64,000 nt of DNA, from NCBI RefSeq assembly GCF_001677885.1, contig NZ_LOCQ01000062.1, forward strand, positions 248,001-312,000, in the 5' to 3' direction. A model generated the notes under the pieces. The model did no database searches. It was not told the DNA's origin and was given only the letters and a program-made list of their open reading frames with translations. Numbering within the stretch: the stretch's first letter is position 1; each line of letters opens with the position of its first letter. The DNA is from Janthinobacterium psychrotolerans. Its GTDB lineage: Bacteria > Pseudomonadota > Gammaproteobacteria > Burkholderiales > Burkholderiaceae_D. Positions 8,571 through 17,589 of the stretch are shown piece by piece. Position numbers and translations under genes: made by a program.

Positions 8571-8969
8571 ATGACTGTTTTACATGAGCACAAGCCGGGC
8601 AGGGGCCAGCTTATCGGCATCGGCTTTGTCTTCCTGTGGTTCTTTATCGGCGGCATCCTGCATTTTGTGGCCACCGACACCGAAGCGACCATCGTGCCGC
8701 CGTGGATGCCATGGCCGATGGCGGCCGTGCTGGTCAGCGGCGTGTTCGAGCTGCTGGGCGCCTTCGGCGTCCTGCATCGACGCACGCGCCGGGCGGCCGG
8801 CATCGGCCTGTTCCTGCTGACCATCGCCGTCACGCCTGCGCATTTCTACATGCTGCAACGACCTGAACTGTTCCCGGTGCCGCTGTGGGCGCTGTGGCTG
8901 CGCCTGCCGATACAGGTGGGCTTGCTGTGGCTGATATGGTGGGGTACCTGGAAGCAGCGCCAGGCCTAG
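8571..8969 (+). CDS. DoxX-like four-helix membrane protein
   Basis: 132 residues with four hydrophobic segments (about 15-35, 50-68, 75-92, 105-125). The first helix followed by HFVATDTEATIVPPWMPWP is the pattern of DoxX-family proteins of unknown role, some linked to redox stress. It starts 21 bases after the kinase stop and may be co-transcribed. Its stop overlaps by 4 bases the end of the convergent TonB receptor gene. Confidence 0.7.
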   Translation: MTVLHEHKPGRGQLIGIGFVFLWFFIGGILHFVATDTEATIVPPWMPWPMAAVLVSGVFELLGAFGVLHRRTRRAAGIGLFLLTIAVTPAHFYMLQRPELFPVPLWALWLRLPIQVGLLWLIWWGTWKQRQA

Positions 8970-11188
8970 AACTGCGCGCGCAAGCTCACCACCACATTGC
9001 GCGGGTCGCCGTAGTAGTAGCTGAGGCCGGTCGCGCCATATTTTTTGTAATACACCTTGTCGGTCAGGTTGTTGACGTTGACCTGCACCGAATAGCCATT
9101 GCTCAATTCGTAGCCGGCCATGGCGTTGAAGATGGCGTAGCCGCCCTGCCTGGCGGTCAGGGCGCCGGAACGCACATACGAGTCGTCCTGCACCGCCACG
9201 CCGCCGCCAAAGCTCAGGCCTTGCAAGGCGCCGCTGGCGCGGTAGCTGGTAAACAGGCGCAGTTGCTGGCGCGGGTCGATGCTGCGCAGCGGCTGGCCGA
9301 CGTTGGCCCGGGTGGCGTCGACGAGGTATTTGGTGCGCGTGTTGGTGTAGCCGCCTGTCAGCTGCCAGCCCGGCAGGATCTCGCCGGCCACTTCCAGTTC
9401 CCAGCCTTCGCTTTGCGTCTTGCCGTCCGCGATGCGGCAGTAGCCGGTCGGGTTCGATGGGCCGCAAGGATTTTTCGAGCCGATGTCGTCGACCGCGCGG
9501 CCTTCGTTATTGATATGGAAGATGCCGGCCGAGGCGGTCAGCTTGCCACCGAAAAATTCGCCTTTCAGGCCCGCTTCATAGTCTTCGCCCGTGATCGGTT
9601 TCAACAAGTTGTTGTTGACGTCCTTGACGTTTTGCGGCGTGAAGATTTCCGTGTAGCTCAGGTAGGCGTTGACCTGCGGCGTGATGTCGTAGGTGATGCC
9701 GGCAAACGGCGTGATCTCGTGCTTGATTTCATAGTTGGACGCCGGCGTGGCGGGCGCCTTGTAGTCCCACCAGCTGGCGCGCGCGCCGAGGATGACGGCC
9801 AGCGGATCGGTGATCGACAGGCGGGCCGTGCCGAACAGGCCTCGCTGGCGCGTGTAGGTCGGCAGCAAGGTATTGGTGGCCGTCACATCCTGGTCGGCAT
9901 AGCTGGTGTAGGGGTTCCAGTTGCGGATATCGACATTGGTCAATGGATTCAGGTTGAACTTGCCGGCCGTGGCGCGCGCCTTGGTGCGCAGGCTTTCGCC
10001 GCCGAACACCAGCTGGTGCTTGCGGCCGAACAGCGTGAACGGGCCGCTGGCGGTCAGGCCGGTGGCTTCCTGGTCGCCGGCGTCGCCGGTGTAGAGCGAC
10101 GTCGTCACGCCGAACAGATAGGGATTGGTGGTGGACGAGCGCGTGAAATAGCTTTGCTTGAAGCCGTTGTCGTCCATGCGCATGCGCGTGTATTCGCTGC
10201 TCAGTTTGACCGTCCACTCGTTAGCGAAGCGATGTTCCAGTTCGACGAAGGCCTGCTGGTTGTAGCGGTTCCAGCGGTTCCAGTCGGCGCCCAGGTAAGT
10301 ATTGCGCGGCAGGTTCAGCGAGGAGCCGTCGAAGTTGCCCGGCAGGCCGCCCCAGGCGCCGGTGGCGTCGAGGTCGGTATGCTGCAAGCTGGTGGTCAGG
10401 GTGGTGTTCTTGCTCAGGTCGATCGCCAGCACGCCGTACAGCACCTTGCGGTTTTCATCCTTGGCATCCTGGAAGAACGTCTTTTTGTCCTTGACGGCGA
10501 CCAGGCGGCCACGGACGCTGCCGTCGTCATTGAGCGGGCCGGAGACGTCCGCTTCCAGGCGGCGGCGGTCCCACGAACCGAGCGACAGGCCCAGGTTGGC
10601 CTGGAAGGTCCTGGTCGGGCGCTTGCGCACCATATTGACGGTGGCCGACGGGCTGCCCGAGCCGCGCAGCATGCCGGAGGCGCCGCGCAGCACTTCTACA
10701 TGGTCGAGCACGGCGGTGTCGGGCTGGATAAAGATCGAGCCGCCTTGCGTGATCGTCAGGCCGTCGACCTGCATCGCGTCGATCGAATAGCCGCGCGAAA
10801 AATACTGCACCCGTTCGCTGTCGACATAATCGACCGTCACGCCCGGCGTGTTCTGCAGCACTTCGTTCATGTCGAAAAACGCCCGATCGTCGAGCAGCTG
10901 GCGCGTGATGACGGTGACCGGCTGCGGGATCTCGCGGTTCGACTCAAAACCCTTGAACAGGCTGGACTTGCCGGACGCGAGCGAGCGTGAATTTTCGGTC
11001 GAGGTGCCCTTGTCGGCCGTGCCGGTGATGGTGATGGCTGGCATGGTCGCGTCGGTTTCAGCCGTGTCGGCTTGGGCCGATGCCATCGGCAGTATCAGGG
11101 TGCTGGCGCACAGCAAGGTGATGCGGGCGGCATGCCGTAAGCGATGCAGGACGAACAGGGGGCGGGCAGTGGCGCGTTGGCGGGACAT
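8966..11188 (-). CDS. TonB-dependent siderophore receptor (FhuE/FoxA type)
   Basis: 740-residue outer-membrane gated channel for ferric siderophores. A signal peptide covers about residues 1-40 (ending PMASAQA). The plug domain shows PQPVTVITRQLLDDR, VLQNTPGVTVDYVDSERVQY, SRGYSIDAMQVDGL and HVEVLRGASGMLRGSGSPSA; the barrel ends with NVVVSLRAQF and a terminal Phe, as outer-membrane barrels do. No N-terminal signalling domain for a FecI/FecR system is present. A Fur-like box lies just upstream, fitting iron repression. The siderophore is not identifiable. Confidence 0.93.
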   Translation of the reverse strand: MSRQRATARPLFVLHRLRHAARITLLCASTLILPMASAQADTAETDATMPAITITGTADKGTSTENSRSLASGKSSLFKGFESNREIPQPVTVITRQLLDDRAFFDMNEVLQNTPGVTVDYVDSERVQYFSRGYSIDAMQVDGLTITQGGSIFIQPDTAVLDHVEVLRGASGMLRGSGSPSATVNMVRKRPTRTFQANLGLSLGSWDRRRLEADVSGPLNDDGSVRGRLVAVKDKKTFFQDAKDENRKVLYGVLAIDLSKNTTLTTSLQHTDLDATGAWGGLPGNFDGSSLNLPRNTYLGADWNRWNRYNQQAFVELEHRFANEWTVKLSSEYTRMRMDDNGFKQSYFTRSSTTNPYLFGVTTSLYTGDAGDQEATGLTASGPFTLFGRKHQLVFGGESLRTKARATAGKFNLNPLTNVDIRNWNPYTSYADQDVTATNTLLPTYTRQRGLFGTARLSITDPLAVILGARASWWDYKAPATPASNYEIKHEITPFAGITYDITPQVNAYLSYTEIFTPQNVKDVNNNLLKPITGEDYEAGLKGEFFGGKLTASAGIFHINNEGRAVDDIGSKNPCGPSNPTGYCRIADGKTQSEGWELEVAGEILPGWQLTGGYTNTRTKYLVDATRANVGQPLRSIDPRQQLRLFTSYRASGALQGLSFGGGVAVQDDSYVRSGALTARQGGYAIFNAMAGYELSNGYSVQVNVNNLTDKVYYKKYGATGLSYYYGDPRNVVVSLRAQF

Positions 11189-11219
11189 CAGAACTCCAAA
11201 AGCATTGGTAAATAAGAAT

Positions 11220-11238
11220 CTAAATGATAATCACTCGC
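11220..11238 (-). promoter_or_regulatory. Fur-like box upstream of the siderophore receptor
   Basis: CTAAATGATAATCACTCGC matches the 19-bp Fur consensus at about 13 positions, with a perfect central ATGATAATCA. It is 32 bases upstream of the receptor start, where a repressor would block its promoter. Confidence 0.65.
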
Positions 11239-11416
11239 AATTATAGTTTTTAGCTTGTAACTCTGTCCATCTTGCATGGCATTTTCATGACGATCTGTGG
11301 TTTTTGCAGCGCTTGCCGGGCAGGTGTTTTTCCTACGTGGCGCACCGCCAGCCGCCTATCGCCAGACCCCGGGTCCATCGGCATCATGTCATTTCACCAA
11401 CCGATCAGGAGAAACC

Positions 11417-12481
11417 ATGGACAAGCATGCATCGGACAACAAGGCGCCACGCAGAAGTGGTGGCGCTGGGCGCTGGGCCCTGGGCGCCGCCGCCCTTTGC
11501 GCGGCGTGGCTGGTAGTGCGCGGCAAGCGCCGGCAGGCGGAAAGCGCGCATCCGCCGACCGGCGATTTTATCGATGTGAACGGCGTGCGCCAGCATTATT
11601 TGAGCCAGGGCGAAGGGCCGGTGGTGCTGCTATTGCACGGCAATGGCGTGATCGCGGAAGATTTTCGCCACGCCGGCCTGCTCGGGCAACTGGCCGCCAA
11701 CCACCGCGTGATCGCTTTCGACCGGCCCGGCTTCGGCTACAGCGAGCGGCCGCGCGGCACCTGGTGGACTCCCGCCGCCCAGGCCGCATTGCTGGCCGCC
11801 GCGCTGGACCAGCTGGGGGTGGAGCGCGCCGTGGTGCTGGCCCATTCCTGGGCCACGCTGGTGGCCATTTCGCTGGGACTGCAACGTCCGCAACTGGTGC
11901 AGGCGCTGGTGCTGGCGTCCGGCTATTACTATCCCAGCGTGCGGCTCGATGTGCTGACCGCGACGCCGGCCATTCCCCTTGTTGGTGATGTGTTGGCCCA
12001 TACCGTGTCGCCCTTGCTGGGACGATTGCTGTGGCCACTCGCGATCAGGCGCGCGTTCGCGCCGTCGCCGGTGCCCGACAGCTTCAGGCGCCTGTCGCCG
12101 TGGATGGCGCTGCGGCCCAGGCAGCTGCGCGCCGAAGCGGAGGAAACGGCGATGATGATACCGAGCGCGGCCATGCTGCAGGCGCATTATCCGCAGCTGC
12201 GCATGCCGGTGGCCATCGTGGCCGGCGACGCTGATGCGATCGCCAGCGCGAAGCACAATTCGGTGCGCCTGCAGCGCGATATCGACGGCAGCGAGCTGAC
12301 CCTGTTGCCGGGCGAAGGCCATATGATCCAGCACCTGTCGCAGCAGGCGCTGGTGGAGGCGGTGGAGCGGCTGGAGCGCGAAATGGAAGAGCCTGAATCC
12401 GAAGCGGCTGGCTTTTTCGGCCATCAGGGCAACGGTGCCATGCAGCCCGGCGCGGCAGGGCAGGCTTATACCAAAACATGA
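11417..12481 (+). CDS. Alpha/beta hydrolase with N-terminal membrane anchor
   Basis: 354 residues. The start at 11417 follows AGGAG by 5 bases. A hydrophobic stretch at about 19-33 (WALGAAALCAAWLVV) looks like a signal anchor. The fold is shown by the oxyanion segment LLLHGNG, the nucleophile elbow LAHSWATL (Ser144), the acid-loop region VAGDADAI and the terminal catalytic His in GEGHMIQH. Substrate unknown; epoxide hydrolase/lipase-like members share these motifs. The C-terminal about 30 residues are low in conservation. Confidence 0.85.
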   Translation: MDKHASDNKAPRRSGGAGRWALGAAALCAAWLVVRGKRRQAESAHPPTGDFIDVNGVRQHYLSQGEGPVVLLLHGNGVIAEDFRHAGLLGQLAANHRVIAFDRPGFGYSERPRGTWWTPAAQAALLAAALDQLGVERAVVLAHSWATLVAISLGLQRPQLVQALVLASGYYYPSVRLDVLTATPAIPLVGDVLAHTVSPLLGRLLWPLAIRRAFAPSPVPDSFRRLSPWMALRPRQLRAEAEETAMMIPSAAMLQAHYPQLRMPVAIVAGDADAIASAKHNSVRLQRDIDGSELTLLPGEGHMIQHLSQQALVEAVERLEREMEEPESEAAGFFGHQGNGAMQPGAAGQAYTKT

Positions 12482-13025
12482 GCCGGCCATACCGAAGTGC
12501 GAGTGCAATTGATGGCCATTGCGCTAAGAGCCTATCCCAGTAGTGAGCGTCTTCTGCTTGCAGCTCATCAGGAGCGCGGACAAGGCGTGAGGAGGCGGCA
12601 TGGCGAGCCATGCAACGACGATCAACGCATTCCCCGCTTTTGAGGGAGCGCATCTGCCTGAACCTGCGGGACGACATCGTCAGCCGCGCCACGATGCAGC
12701 AGGTGCAGACATCGTGGAATACCCTGCACCGCAGCATGCGACGCTGAGCCTGGCGCGCAGCCTGCGCCTGGCCGCTACCGGCCCGGCGATCGACGCCGCG
12801 CTGTCGCGCTGGCAGTGCCAGGCGCTGCGCCACGGCAGGCAGATGAGCGGGTGGGGCATCGCCTTGGGCGAACGCATCATGGCTTTGCCGCGGCAAGGCG
12901 CATCGGAAGGCCAGCCGCGCGAGGGCATGTTTTAGCCTGGTTACCTCGGAATCGTTGGGAGCAAGGAAAAAAGCGACGCCGGCGCGGTGTGCTGACACGC
13001 TGGCGAGCAACAGCTCAATTGCCCT
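12482..13025. other. 544-base gap, no convincing gene
   Basis: Contains a palindrome GCATGGCGAGCCATGC at 12598-12613 and a plus-strand open frame 12600-12935 that lacks a ribosome site and reads as low-complexity. The stretch from about 12529 (GAGCCTATCCCAGTAG) resembles the debris often left near insertion-sequence ends, but no second end or duplication was found. Confidence 0.4.
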
Positions 13026-13772
13026 TTACACACTGAGCGCCGGCGTCGTCGAGGCGACGAGTCCTTCAATCGCCTCCGTCACCGTCATCGCCCCCACCAC
13101 CTGCAGCAAGGTATCGCCAAAGCCGCCCCTGGCCCTGGCGTCGCGGCGGGCGCTGGTGGTCACGCGCGGGGCGGCGCTCCAGGCGATGCGCGCGCCTGTC
13201 TCTTGCAGGGCGGCCACCAGCGCCACGTCTTCGCTGCAGGCCAGCGGCGCAAAGCCGCCGGCGCGCCGGTAGGCCTGGGCGCAGACGCCCAGGTTGGCGC
13301 CGTGGACATGATGGTGGCCGTCGGCGTCGGTGTAAGTGCTGGCAAAATGCGCGCGCAGGGCGCCGGCACGCTCTGCGTGCGGCGACCAGTCGTCGATGGC
13401 GATGGTGCCGCAGACGGCGTCGGCATCCAGCTGCAGCTGGCTGCGCAGCCAGTCGGGCGCGACGCAGGTGTCGGCATCGGTAAAGGCCAGCCAGCGCGCG
13501 CCGCGTTCGAGCAACAGTCTGGCGCCGGCGGCGCGCGCCGCGCCCACGTTGCGCGCGTCGATGGCGATGCAGTCGAGGCGCCAGCGCGCATCGGCCTGCA
13601 TGGCGTGTTCGAGCACGATGCGTTGCGAGCGGTCGCTGCAGGCGTCGAGCACGATGACGATGGAGACCGCTTCGCCGCCGAGCGCGTCGCAGGTGGCGGC
13701 GGCCGTCAGCGCCTCCAGGCAGGCGGCCAGGCAGGCCTCTTCATTGTGCACCGGAACCACCACGCCGATCAC
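13026..13772 (-). CDS. Family 2 glycosyltransferase
   Basis: 248 residues. GTG start at 13772 overlaps the stop of the methyltransferase gene (GTGA), which fixes the start and implies coupled translation. The GT-A fold is indicated by VIGVVVPVHNEE at the N-terminus, VLDACSD, and the metal-binding FTDADTC; NVGAARAAGA and LACSEDVAL are also typical of GT2 enzymes. No membrane segment, so a soluble or peripheral enzyme transferring an activated sugar to an unknown acceptor. Last gene of the four-gene operon starting at 16234. Confidence 0.85.
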   Translation of the reverse strand: MIGVVVPVHNEEACLAACLEALTAAATCDALGGEAVSIVIVLDACSDRSQRIVLEHAMQADARWRLDCIAIDARNVGAARAAGARLLLERGARWLAFTDADTCVAPDWLRSQLQLDADAVCGTIAIDDWSPHAERAGALRAHFASTYTDADGHHHVHGANLGVCAQAYRRAGGFAPLACSEDVALVAALQETGARIAWSAAPRVTTSARRDARARGGFGDTLLQVVGAMTVTEAIEGLVASTTPALSV

Positions 13773-14413
13773 GCGAAACCTTCTTTCTGCGCCACCGAGC
13801 GCGCGTCGTTGGACCAGACGCCGAGCAGGAAATCGCTTTCCTCGTGGCGTACCAGGCAGTGCAGGCCGGGCGCATGCTGGAAGGCGTCGTGCACGCGCAC
13901 GGTCGACAGGATGCGCTGCGCAAACGGCGCGCGCCAGTGGCACAGGGCGATCGTGCCGCCCGGCGCCAGGCTGGCCACGGCCTGCTCGGCGACCAGCGCC
14001 AGTTCCTCGGCCGACAGGTAATAGGCGATCTCGCTGATGACGATCAGGTCGAATTTGTCGGCGCTCTTGCCGGTGCGCGGCCAGTCCTGCGGCAACTGGT
14101 GGCGCGCCAGCGTGACATGGCCTGCCGGCCCGGCGGCGTCGAGCCGTTGCTGCGCCAGCAGCAAGGCCTGCGGCGACAGGTCGGCCGCCAGCACGCGTTC
14201 GCAGCGGCGCGCCAGTGCCAAGGTCAGTTCGCCATTGCCGCAGCCCGGTTCGTACGCGTGGCGGTAGTGCTGCTGCGGCAGGCAGGCCAGCAGCAGTGCG
14301 CGCTTGCGCGCTTCATACCAGCGCTGGCGCACCAGCCAGGGATCGGCAGCGTCGCGGTACAGCTGTTCAAAGTAGGCGCCGCGTGCCTCAAGCGTGTTCG
14401 ACGTCGGGTTCAT
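13769..14413 (-). CDS. SAM-dependent methyltransferase, NodS-like
   Basis: 214 residues. Class I methyltransferase fold with SAM motif I AYEPGCGNGELTLALA, motif II VLAADLSPQAL and post-motif FDLIVISEIAYYLS. The N-terminus YFEQLYRDAADPWLVRQRWY is characteristic of NodS-type N-methyltransferases, whose best known member methylates the deacetylated glucosamine of Nod factors. The ATG overlaps the deacetylase stop (ATGA) and its own stop overlaps the glycosyltransferase start. By context it may methylate an amine exposed by the upstream deacetylase; this is inference. Confidence 0.85.
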   Translation of the reverse strand: MNPTSNTLEARGAYFEQLYRDAADPWLVRQRWYEARKRALLLACLPQQHYRHAYEPGCGNGELTLALARRCERVLAADLSPQALLLAQQRLDAAGPAGHVTLARHQLPQDWPRTGKSADKFDLIVISEIAYYLSAEELALVAEQAVASLAPGGTIALCHWRAPFAQRILSTVRVHDAFQHAPGLHCLVRHEESDFLLGVWSNDARSVAQKEGFA

Positions 14414-15180
14414 CGGAAATACACCTCGTACGGATGGAGCAGGCGTTGCAGCGCATGCGGCGCCAGGATCGCCTCCTGGCCGGTGGAGTGGTCGGCACCG
14501 AGCTGGCTGGCGAAGCAGCGCATGGCGTCGCGCTTGCGCTGCAGCACATCGTCGGACAAGGCCAGGCGGCGCGCGCGCCGCCACGGCACGCGCGCGTCTG
14601 CCGGTGCGGCCCAGTGCCAGGTCCAGACCGGCATTTCCACCAGCATGGCGCCGCAGTTGCGCGCCGCCAGGGCGCACGCCTGGCCGCACGCTTCATGGTC
14701 GGGGTGGCCATCAAAACGCCAGGTGGTCAGCACGGTGTCGCCGGGGCGCACGATATCTTGCAGCACGGCGGCCAGCAGCTGTACTCTGCCGGCCAGCCCG
14801 CCATCGGGCAGGCCCAGGCGCAGCCATGACGGCGCCACGCCCAGGGCGCCAGCCGCCAGCCGCGATTCCTCGGGGCGCACGCGGCACAGCCGCTCTTTCG
14901 GCCACAGGACGGAGCCCGGGTGGCTGCCGCCGCCGTCGGTGACGGCCACCAGCAATACCTCGCTGCCCTGCGCCGCCAGCAGCTGCAGCAAGCCGCCGCA
15001 GGCCAGGACTTCGTCGTCCGGGTGGGGCGCGACGACGACCGCGCGGGTGCTGCCTGGCACCAGTTCGCGGGCCGTCACCGGTGGCAGGGCCGCCAGGCCG
15101 GGCCAGGCCTGCCAGGCGGCGTCCGGCGTGCCCGCGCCCTCGATCCGGCGCTCTTGTTCGGCGATCATCTTCAAGTGCAT
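14410..15180 (-). CDS. PIG-L/LmbE-family N-deacetylase
   Basis: 256 residues. Zinc-binding motif APHPDDE near residue 52 and the distal HPDHEACGQA define the family, which removes acetyl groups from N-acetylglucosamine-type amino sugars (PIG-L, MshB, LmbE). The start at 15180 is one base after the acyl-CoA dehydrogenase stop; ATG 15168 is an alternative. The end overlaps the methyltransferase start by 4 bases. Together with its neighbours it suggests tailoring of an amino-sugar-containing small molecule or glycolipid. Confidence 0.88.
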   Translation of the reverse strand: MHLKMIAEQERRIEGAGTPDAAWQAWPGLAALPPVTARELVPGSTRAVVVAPHPDDEVLACGGLLQLLAAQGSEVLLVAVTDGGGSHPGSVLWPKERLCRVRPEESRLAAGALGVAPSWLRLGLPDGGLAGRVQLLAAVLQDIVRPGDTVLTTWRFDGHPDHEACGQACALAARNCGAMLVEMPVWTWHWAAPADARVPWRRARRLALSDDVLQRKRDAMRCFASQLGADHSTGQEAILAPHALQRLLHPYEVYFR

Positions 15181-15181
15181 G

Positions 15182-16234
15182 TCACAAGCTCCATGGATGG
15201 TCGGCCACGCCGGCGACGCCGGCCACGATCGTGCCCAGGGTGGCCTGGTCGCGTTCGGCATGGCTCTGGCGCAGCAAGACCGGCAGATCGGCGGCCAGGC
15301 GCGCGAAGTGCGCATTGCGGCACAGCGGGCCGGCGCCCAGGGCGCGCGTGGCCAGTCGCAGCACCACGGTGGCGCAGTCTTCGGCGGCCAGGCGCAGGCG
15401 CAGCGCGGTGGCCATCGCATCGCGCTGAGGGTGCTGGTCGATCTCGCGCGCGCCTTCGCGCAGCAGGGCGCCGGCGGCGCGCAGTGCGCAGTCGATCTGC
15501 CCCAGCTGCGCCAGGCGCAGCGGGTCGGGCGCCGCCGCTTGCGCCGCGCGCGCATGCAGGTAGCCGGCCATCGCGCAGGCGGCGCCATACCAGCCGGCCG
15601 CGATGCCGGCGCCGCCATGCCAGAAGCCGGGCCGGGCCAGGTAGGCGCCCGGCGCGCCGACGGGGGTCGCATGGGCCGATGAAAACACCACGTCGACGCT
15701 GGCGCTGCCGGCCATGCCGACCGCCTGCCAGCCCTCCTGCGTCACCTGCACGCCAGGCTGCGCCAGCGCCACCGATGCCAGGCAGGCCTCGCCGGCCTCG
15801 TTCCAGCAACTGACCAAAGCGTGGCTGAGTCCGGCCGCACCCGAGCACCAGGCCTTGCGGCCCGTCAGTTGCCAATGGCCTTGCGCTGTTTTGCGCAGTG
15901 CGAGGCGGGCGCCGGGCATCTCGGCGCACCACACGCCCCAGCTGCTGCCGGGCGCGGCGCCGGGGCCGTCGATTTCGGCCAGGATCGCCAGCGCGTCGGT
16001 GTGGCCTTCGTAGAGTTTGAGCAGCGCCAGGTCGACCCCGGCAATGGCCGCCAGCGCCTGCCAGCGCTGCAGGGTGGCGCCATGGCCGGGCAGGGGAAGC
16101 CGGTCGAGCCCGGCGGCTATCAGGCGGCGCAGGCCGTCGATCGGCGGCAGGGAAGTGTCCGGCCCCAGCAGGGCGGCCAGCGCCGCGCTGCCGAAGGCGT
16201 CATTCGATGGGGTGGTGGCGGTGTTGAAAGACAT
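15182..16234 (-). CDS. Acyl-CoA dehydrogenase-like flavoprotein
   Basis: 350 residues, a little shorter than the usual 380-400. The middle domain is visible (LTGRKAWCSGAAGLSHALVS, SVDVVFSSAHATPVG) and the C-terminal helical domain follows with a long Ala-rich region. The N-terminal helical domain is short. It heads the operon with the PIG-L deacetylase, NodS-like methyltransferase and GT2. Whether it oxidises an acyl chain or acts on another substrate cannot be told; a catalytic Glu could not be placed with certainty. Confidence 0.82.
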   Translation of the reverse strand: MSFNTATTPSNDAFGSAALAALLGPDTSLPPIDGLRRLIAAGLDRLPLPGHGATLQRWQALAAIAGVDLALLKLYEGHTDALAILAEIDGPGAAPGSSWGVWCAEMPGARLALRKTAQGHWQLTGRKAWCSGAAGLSHALVSCWNEAGEACLASVALAQPGVQVTQEGWQAVGMAGSASVDVVFSSAHATPVGAPGAYLARPGFWHGGAGIAAGWYGAACAMAGYLHARAAQAAAPDPLRLAQLGQIDCALRAAGALLREGAREIDQHPQRDAMATALRLRLAAEDCATVVLRLATRALGAGPLCRNAHFARLAADLPVLLRQSHAERDQATLGTIVAGVAGVADHPWSL

Positions 16235-16324
16235 GGCAAGCTCCTGTTTTTCAACAGCCTAGCTTTGTCTTTTTGCAATGTATGTACGATCCTGCACAGT
16301 GCCGGAAAACAGGCAAACTGCAGG

Positions 16325-16744
16325 CTACACGGCGCAGGCTGGTCTGCCTCGTTCCAGTGCTTGCCGCAGCGCCGCCAGCAAGCCAGGCAAGGCCTCAGCT
16401 AGCGCCGCCAGGCTGGCTTCGGGCAGGTCGGCGTGCGCCTCGCGCAGGCCTGAAGGCTGGCCCCAGGCCACGCTGGCTTCGAGCCGCACTGCGCCATCGA
16501 GGCCGGCGGCGCTGACCAGCAGGGCGACTTCCTCGGGCTGATCGTCGGGCACATCGTCAAGCAGGCAGGAAATGCCGAAGTGGTAGCGCAAAAAGGCGCT
16601 GTCGCTGCCGGTGGAAAAGGCGAACACCGAGGCCAGCACGTTGGGAGCGGCCGCGTTCAGGCGCGGCAGCGCCTGCTGGAACAGTGGCAGCAGTTGTGCT
16701 TCGAGCGCGATGACGAGGGGATGGGTATGGCTCAGGACGGTCAT
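16325..16744 (-). CDS. Hypothetical protein, 139 residues
   Basis: Not recognised. Starting at ATG 16744, it begins MTVLSHTHPLVIALEAQLLP, lacks a signal peptide or membrane segment, and has a Leu/Ala-rich C-terminal helix. An upstream in-frame extension to 16912 has no ribosome site support. A GTAGTA-type motif lies 86-100 bases upstream. Coding is supported by third-position GC and an intact frame between two annotated neighbours, not by family knowledge. Confidence 0.6.
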   Translation of the reverse strand: MTVLSHTHPLVIALEAQLLPLFQQALPRLNAAAPNVLASVFAFSTGSDSAFLRYHFGISCLLDDVPDDQPEEVALLVSAAGLDGAVRLEASVAWGQPSGLREAHADLPEASLAALAEALPGLLAALRQALERGRPACAV

Positions 16745-16829
16745 AAGGTCTGCAAGGCGGCTGGCCGGATTGCAGCCCGGACGGTAGTGGTGGCGCGACG
16801 GCGACGTGAAAACGCCATCGGTAGTATCT

Positions 16830-16844
16830 CGTAGTAAAACTAGC
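16830..16844. promoter_or_regulatory. GTAGTA-type operator-like site (HexR-like)
   Basis: CGTAGTAAAACTAGC resembles the HexR (RpiR family) operator TGTAGTAAAATTACA at 11-12 of 15 positions. It lies upstream of the minus-strand gene 16325-16744. The remaining 16745-17048 gap shows only a short stem AGCCCA/TGGGCT at about 16926-16940. Confidence 0.4.
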
Positions 16845-17048
16845 AAAACTTTGACACTGCGACTGAAAATGCAGTGATGCGGCGCAACATGATCGATCTT
16901 GCAAGCTTGCATTTTATCGCCTGCCTAGCCCATCCTGGGCTCAAGCCGGACGGCGAGCAGGATGGTGCTATCGCGACTGTCGCTGGCGCACCGGGCGCGG
17001 ACAGGGGTGGTGCTGCTTGCTACAGGTAAAGCGCTGTTACCGTATTGC

Positions 17049-17282
17049 TTAACGACCCAGGCCGCTCATCCAGCTTGGCTGCGGGTGGGCGCGCGACAGT
17101 TCACGCATGCGGTATTCCAGGTCGTAGCGGTCGGTCGATTCGGCCAGGTAGGCTTCTTCGTAAGCGCGCTCGCGGTGATCGGGACCTTGCGAAAGGAAGG
17201 CGCTGATGCCTTTGACGATGCTGGTCAGGGTGGCGACGATGTTGTTCGATGGGGTGCTGTGATACATGAAAGTGGTCGACAT
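17049..17282 (-). CDS. DUF3563 family small protein
   Basis: 77 residues ending SWMSGLGR. The segment YEEAYLAESTDRYDLEYRMR followed by ELSR is the hallmark of DUF3563, a family of small betaproteobacterial proteins of unknown function. The N-terminus is hydrophobic-poor, so a cytosolic protein. Upstream of it, 17283-17589 is AT-rich and carries the palindrome described at 17452. Confidence 0.85.
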   Translation of the reverse strand: MSTTFMYHSTPSNNIVATLTSIVKGISAFLSQGPDHRERAYEEAYLAESTDRYDLEYRMRELSRAHPQPSWMSGLGR

Positions 17283-17451
17283 GGCAGGCTCCGGTTAGTT
17301 GGGGTGTAGCAACTGCTGCACCGCAACATAAGTATAGCCATTTCAAGTTATAAGTATACTTTTGATTTCAAATGTCAGCTATTCAATTATCGAATAATGG
17401 TGTCGCAAGCTGTGCTATCCGGGGCTTTCAGGCATAATGCAACCATAATGA

Positions 17452-17466
17452 AGTAGTATTACTACG
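17452..17466. promoter_or_regulatory. Palindromic operator before the sugar transporter (HexR-like)
   Basis: GTAGTATTACTAC is a perfect 13-bp palindrome, fitting the GTAGT-N3-A(C/T)TAC core of HexR operators. It is 125 bases upstream of the FucP-type sugar transporter start, so a sugar-responsive RpiR-family repressor is a reasonable guess. Confidence 0.5.
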
Positions 17467-17589
17467 ACACTGGAATGCTGGCTGATGTTGTTTTCAGACC
17501 CCGATGCTGTGTGACCCGCTGTGCGGTGCATGACAGATATAAGGCAACTGCAAGACGACACTATTTGTGGTACTGACAATGGAGAAGGT

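Noticed and set aside
12600-12935. 111-residue plus-strand frame
   Set aside because: No ribosome site, begins in a palindrome, low-complexity product; another frame (to about 12748) reads no better.
13844-15682. A 612-residue plus-strand frame opposite the PIG-L operon
   Set aside because: Crosses three overlapping genes of the other strand and shows no family features.
13026-16234. A true nod locus
   Set aside because: There is no nodA acyltransferase, nodC chitin synthase or NodB-type polysaccharide deacetylase; PIG-L is a different family.
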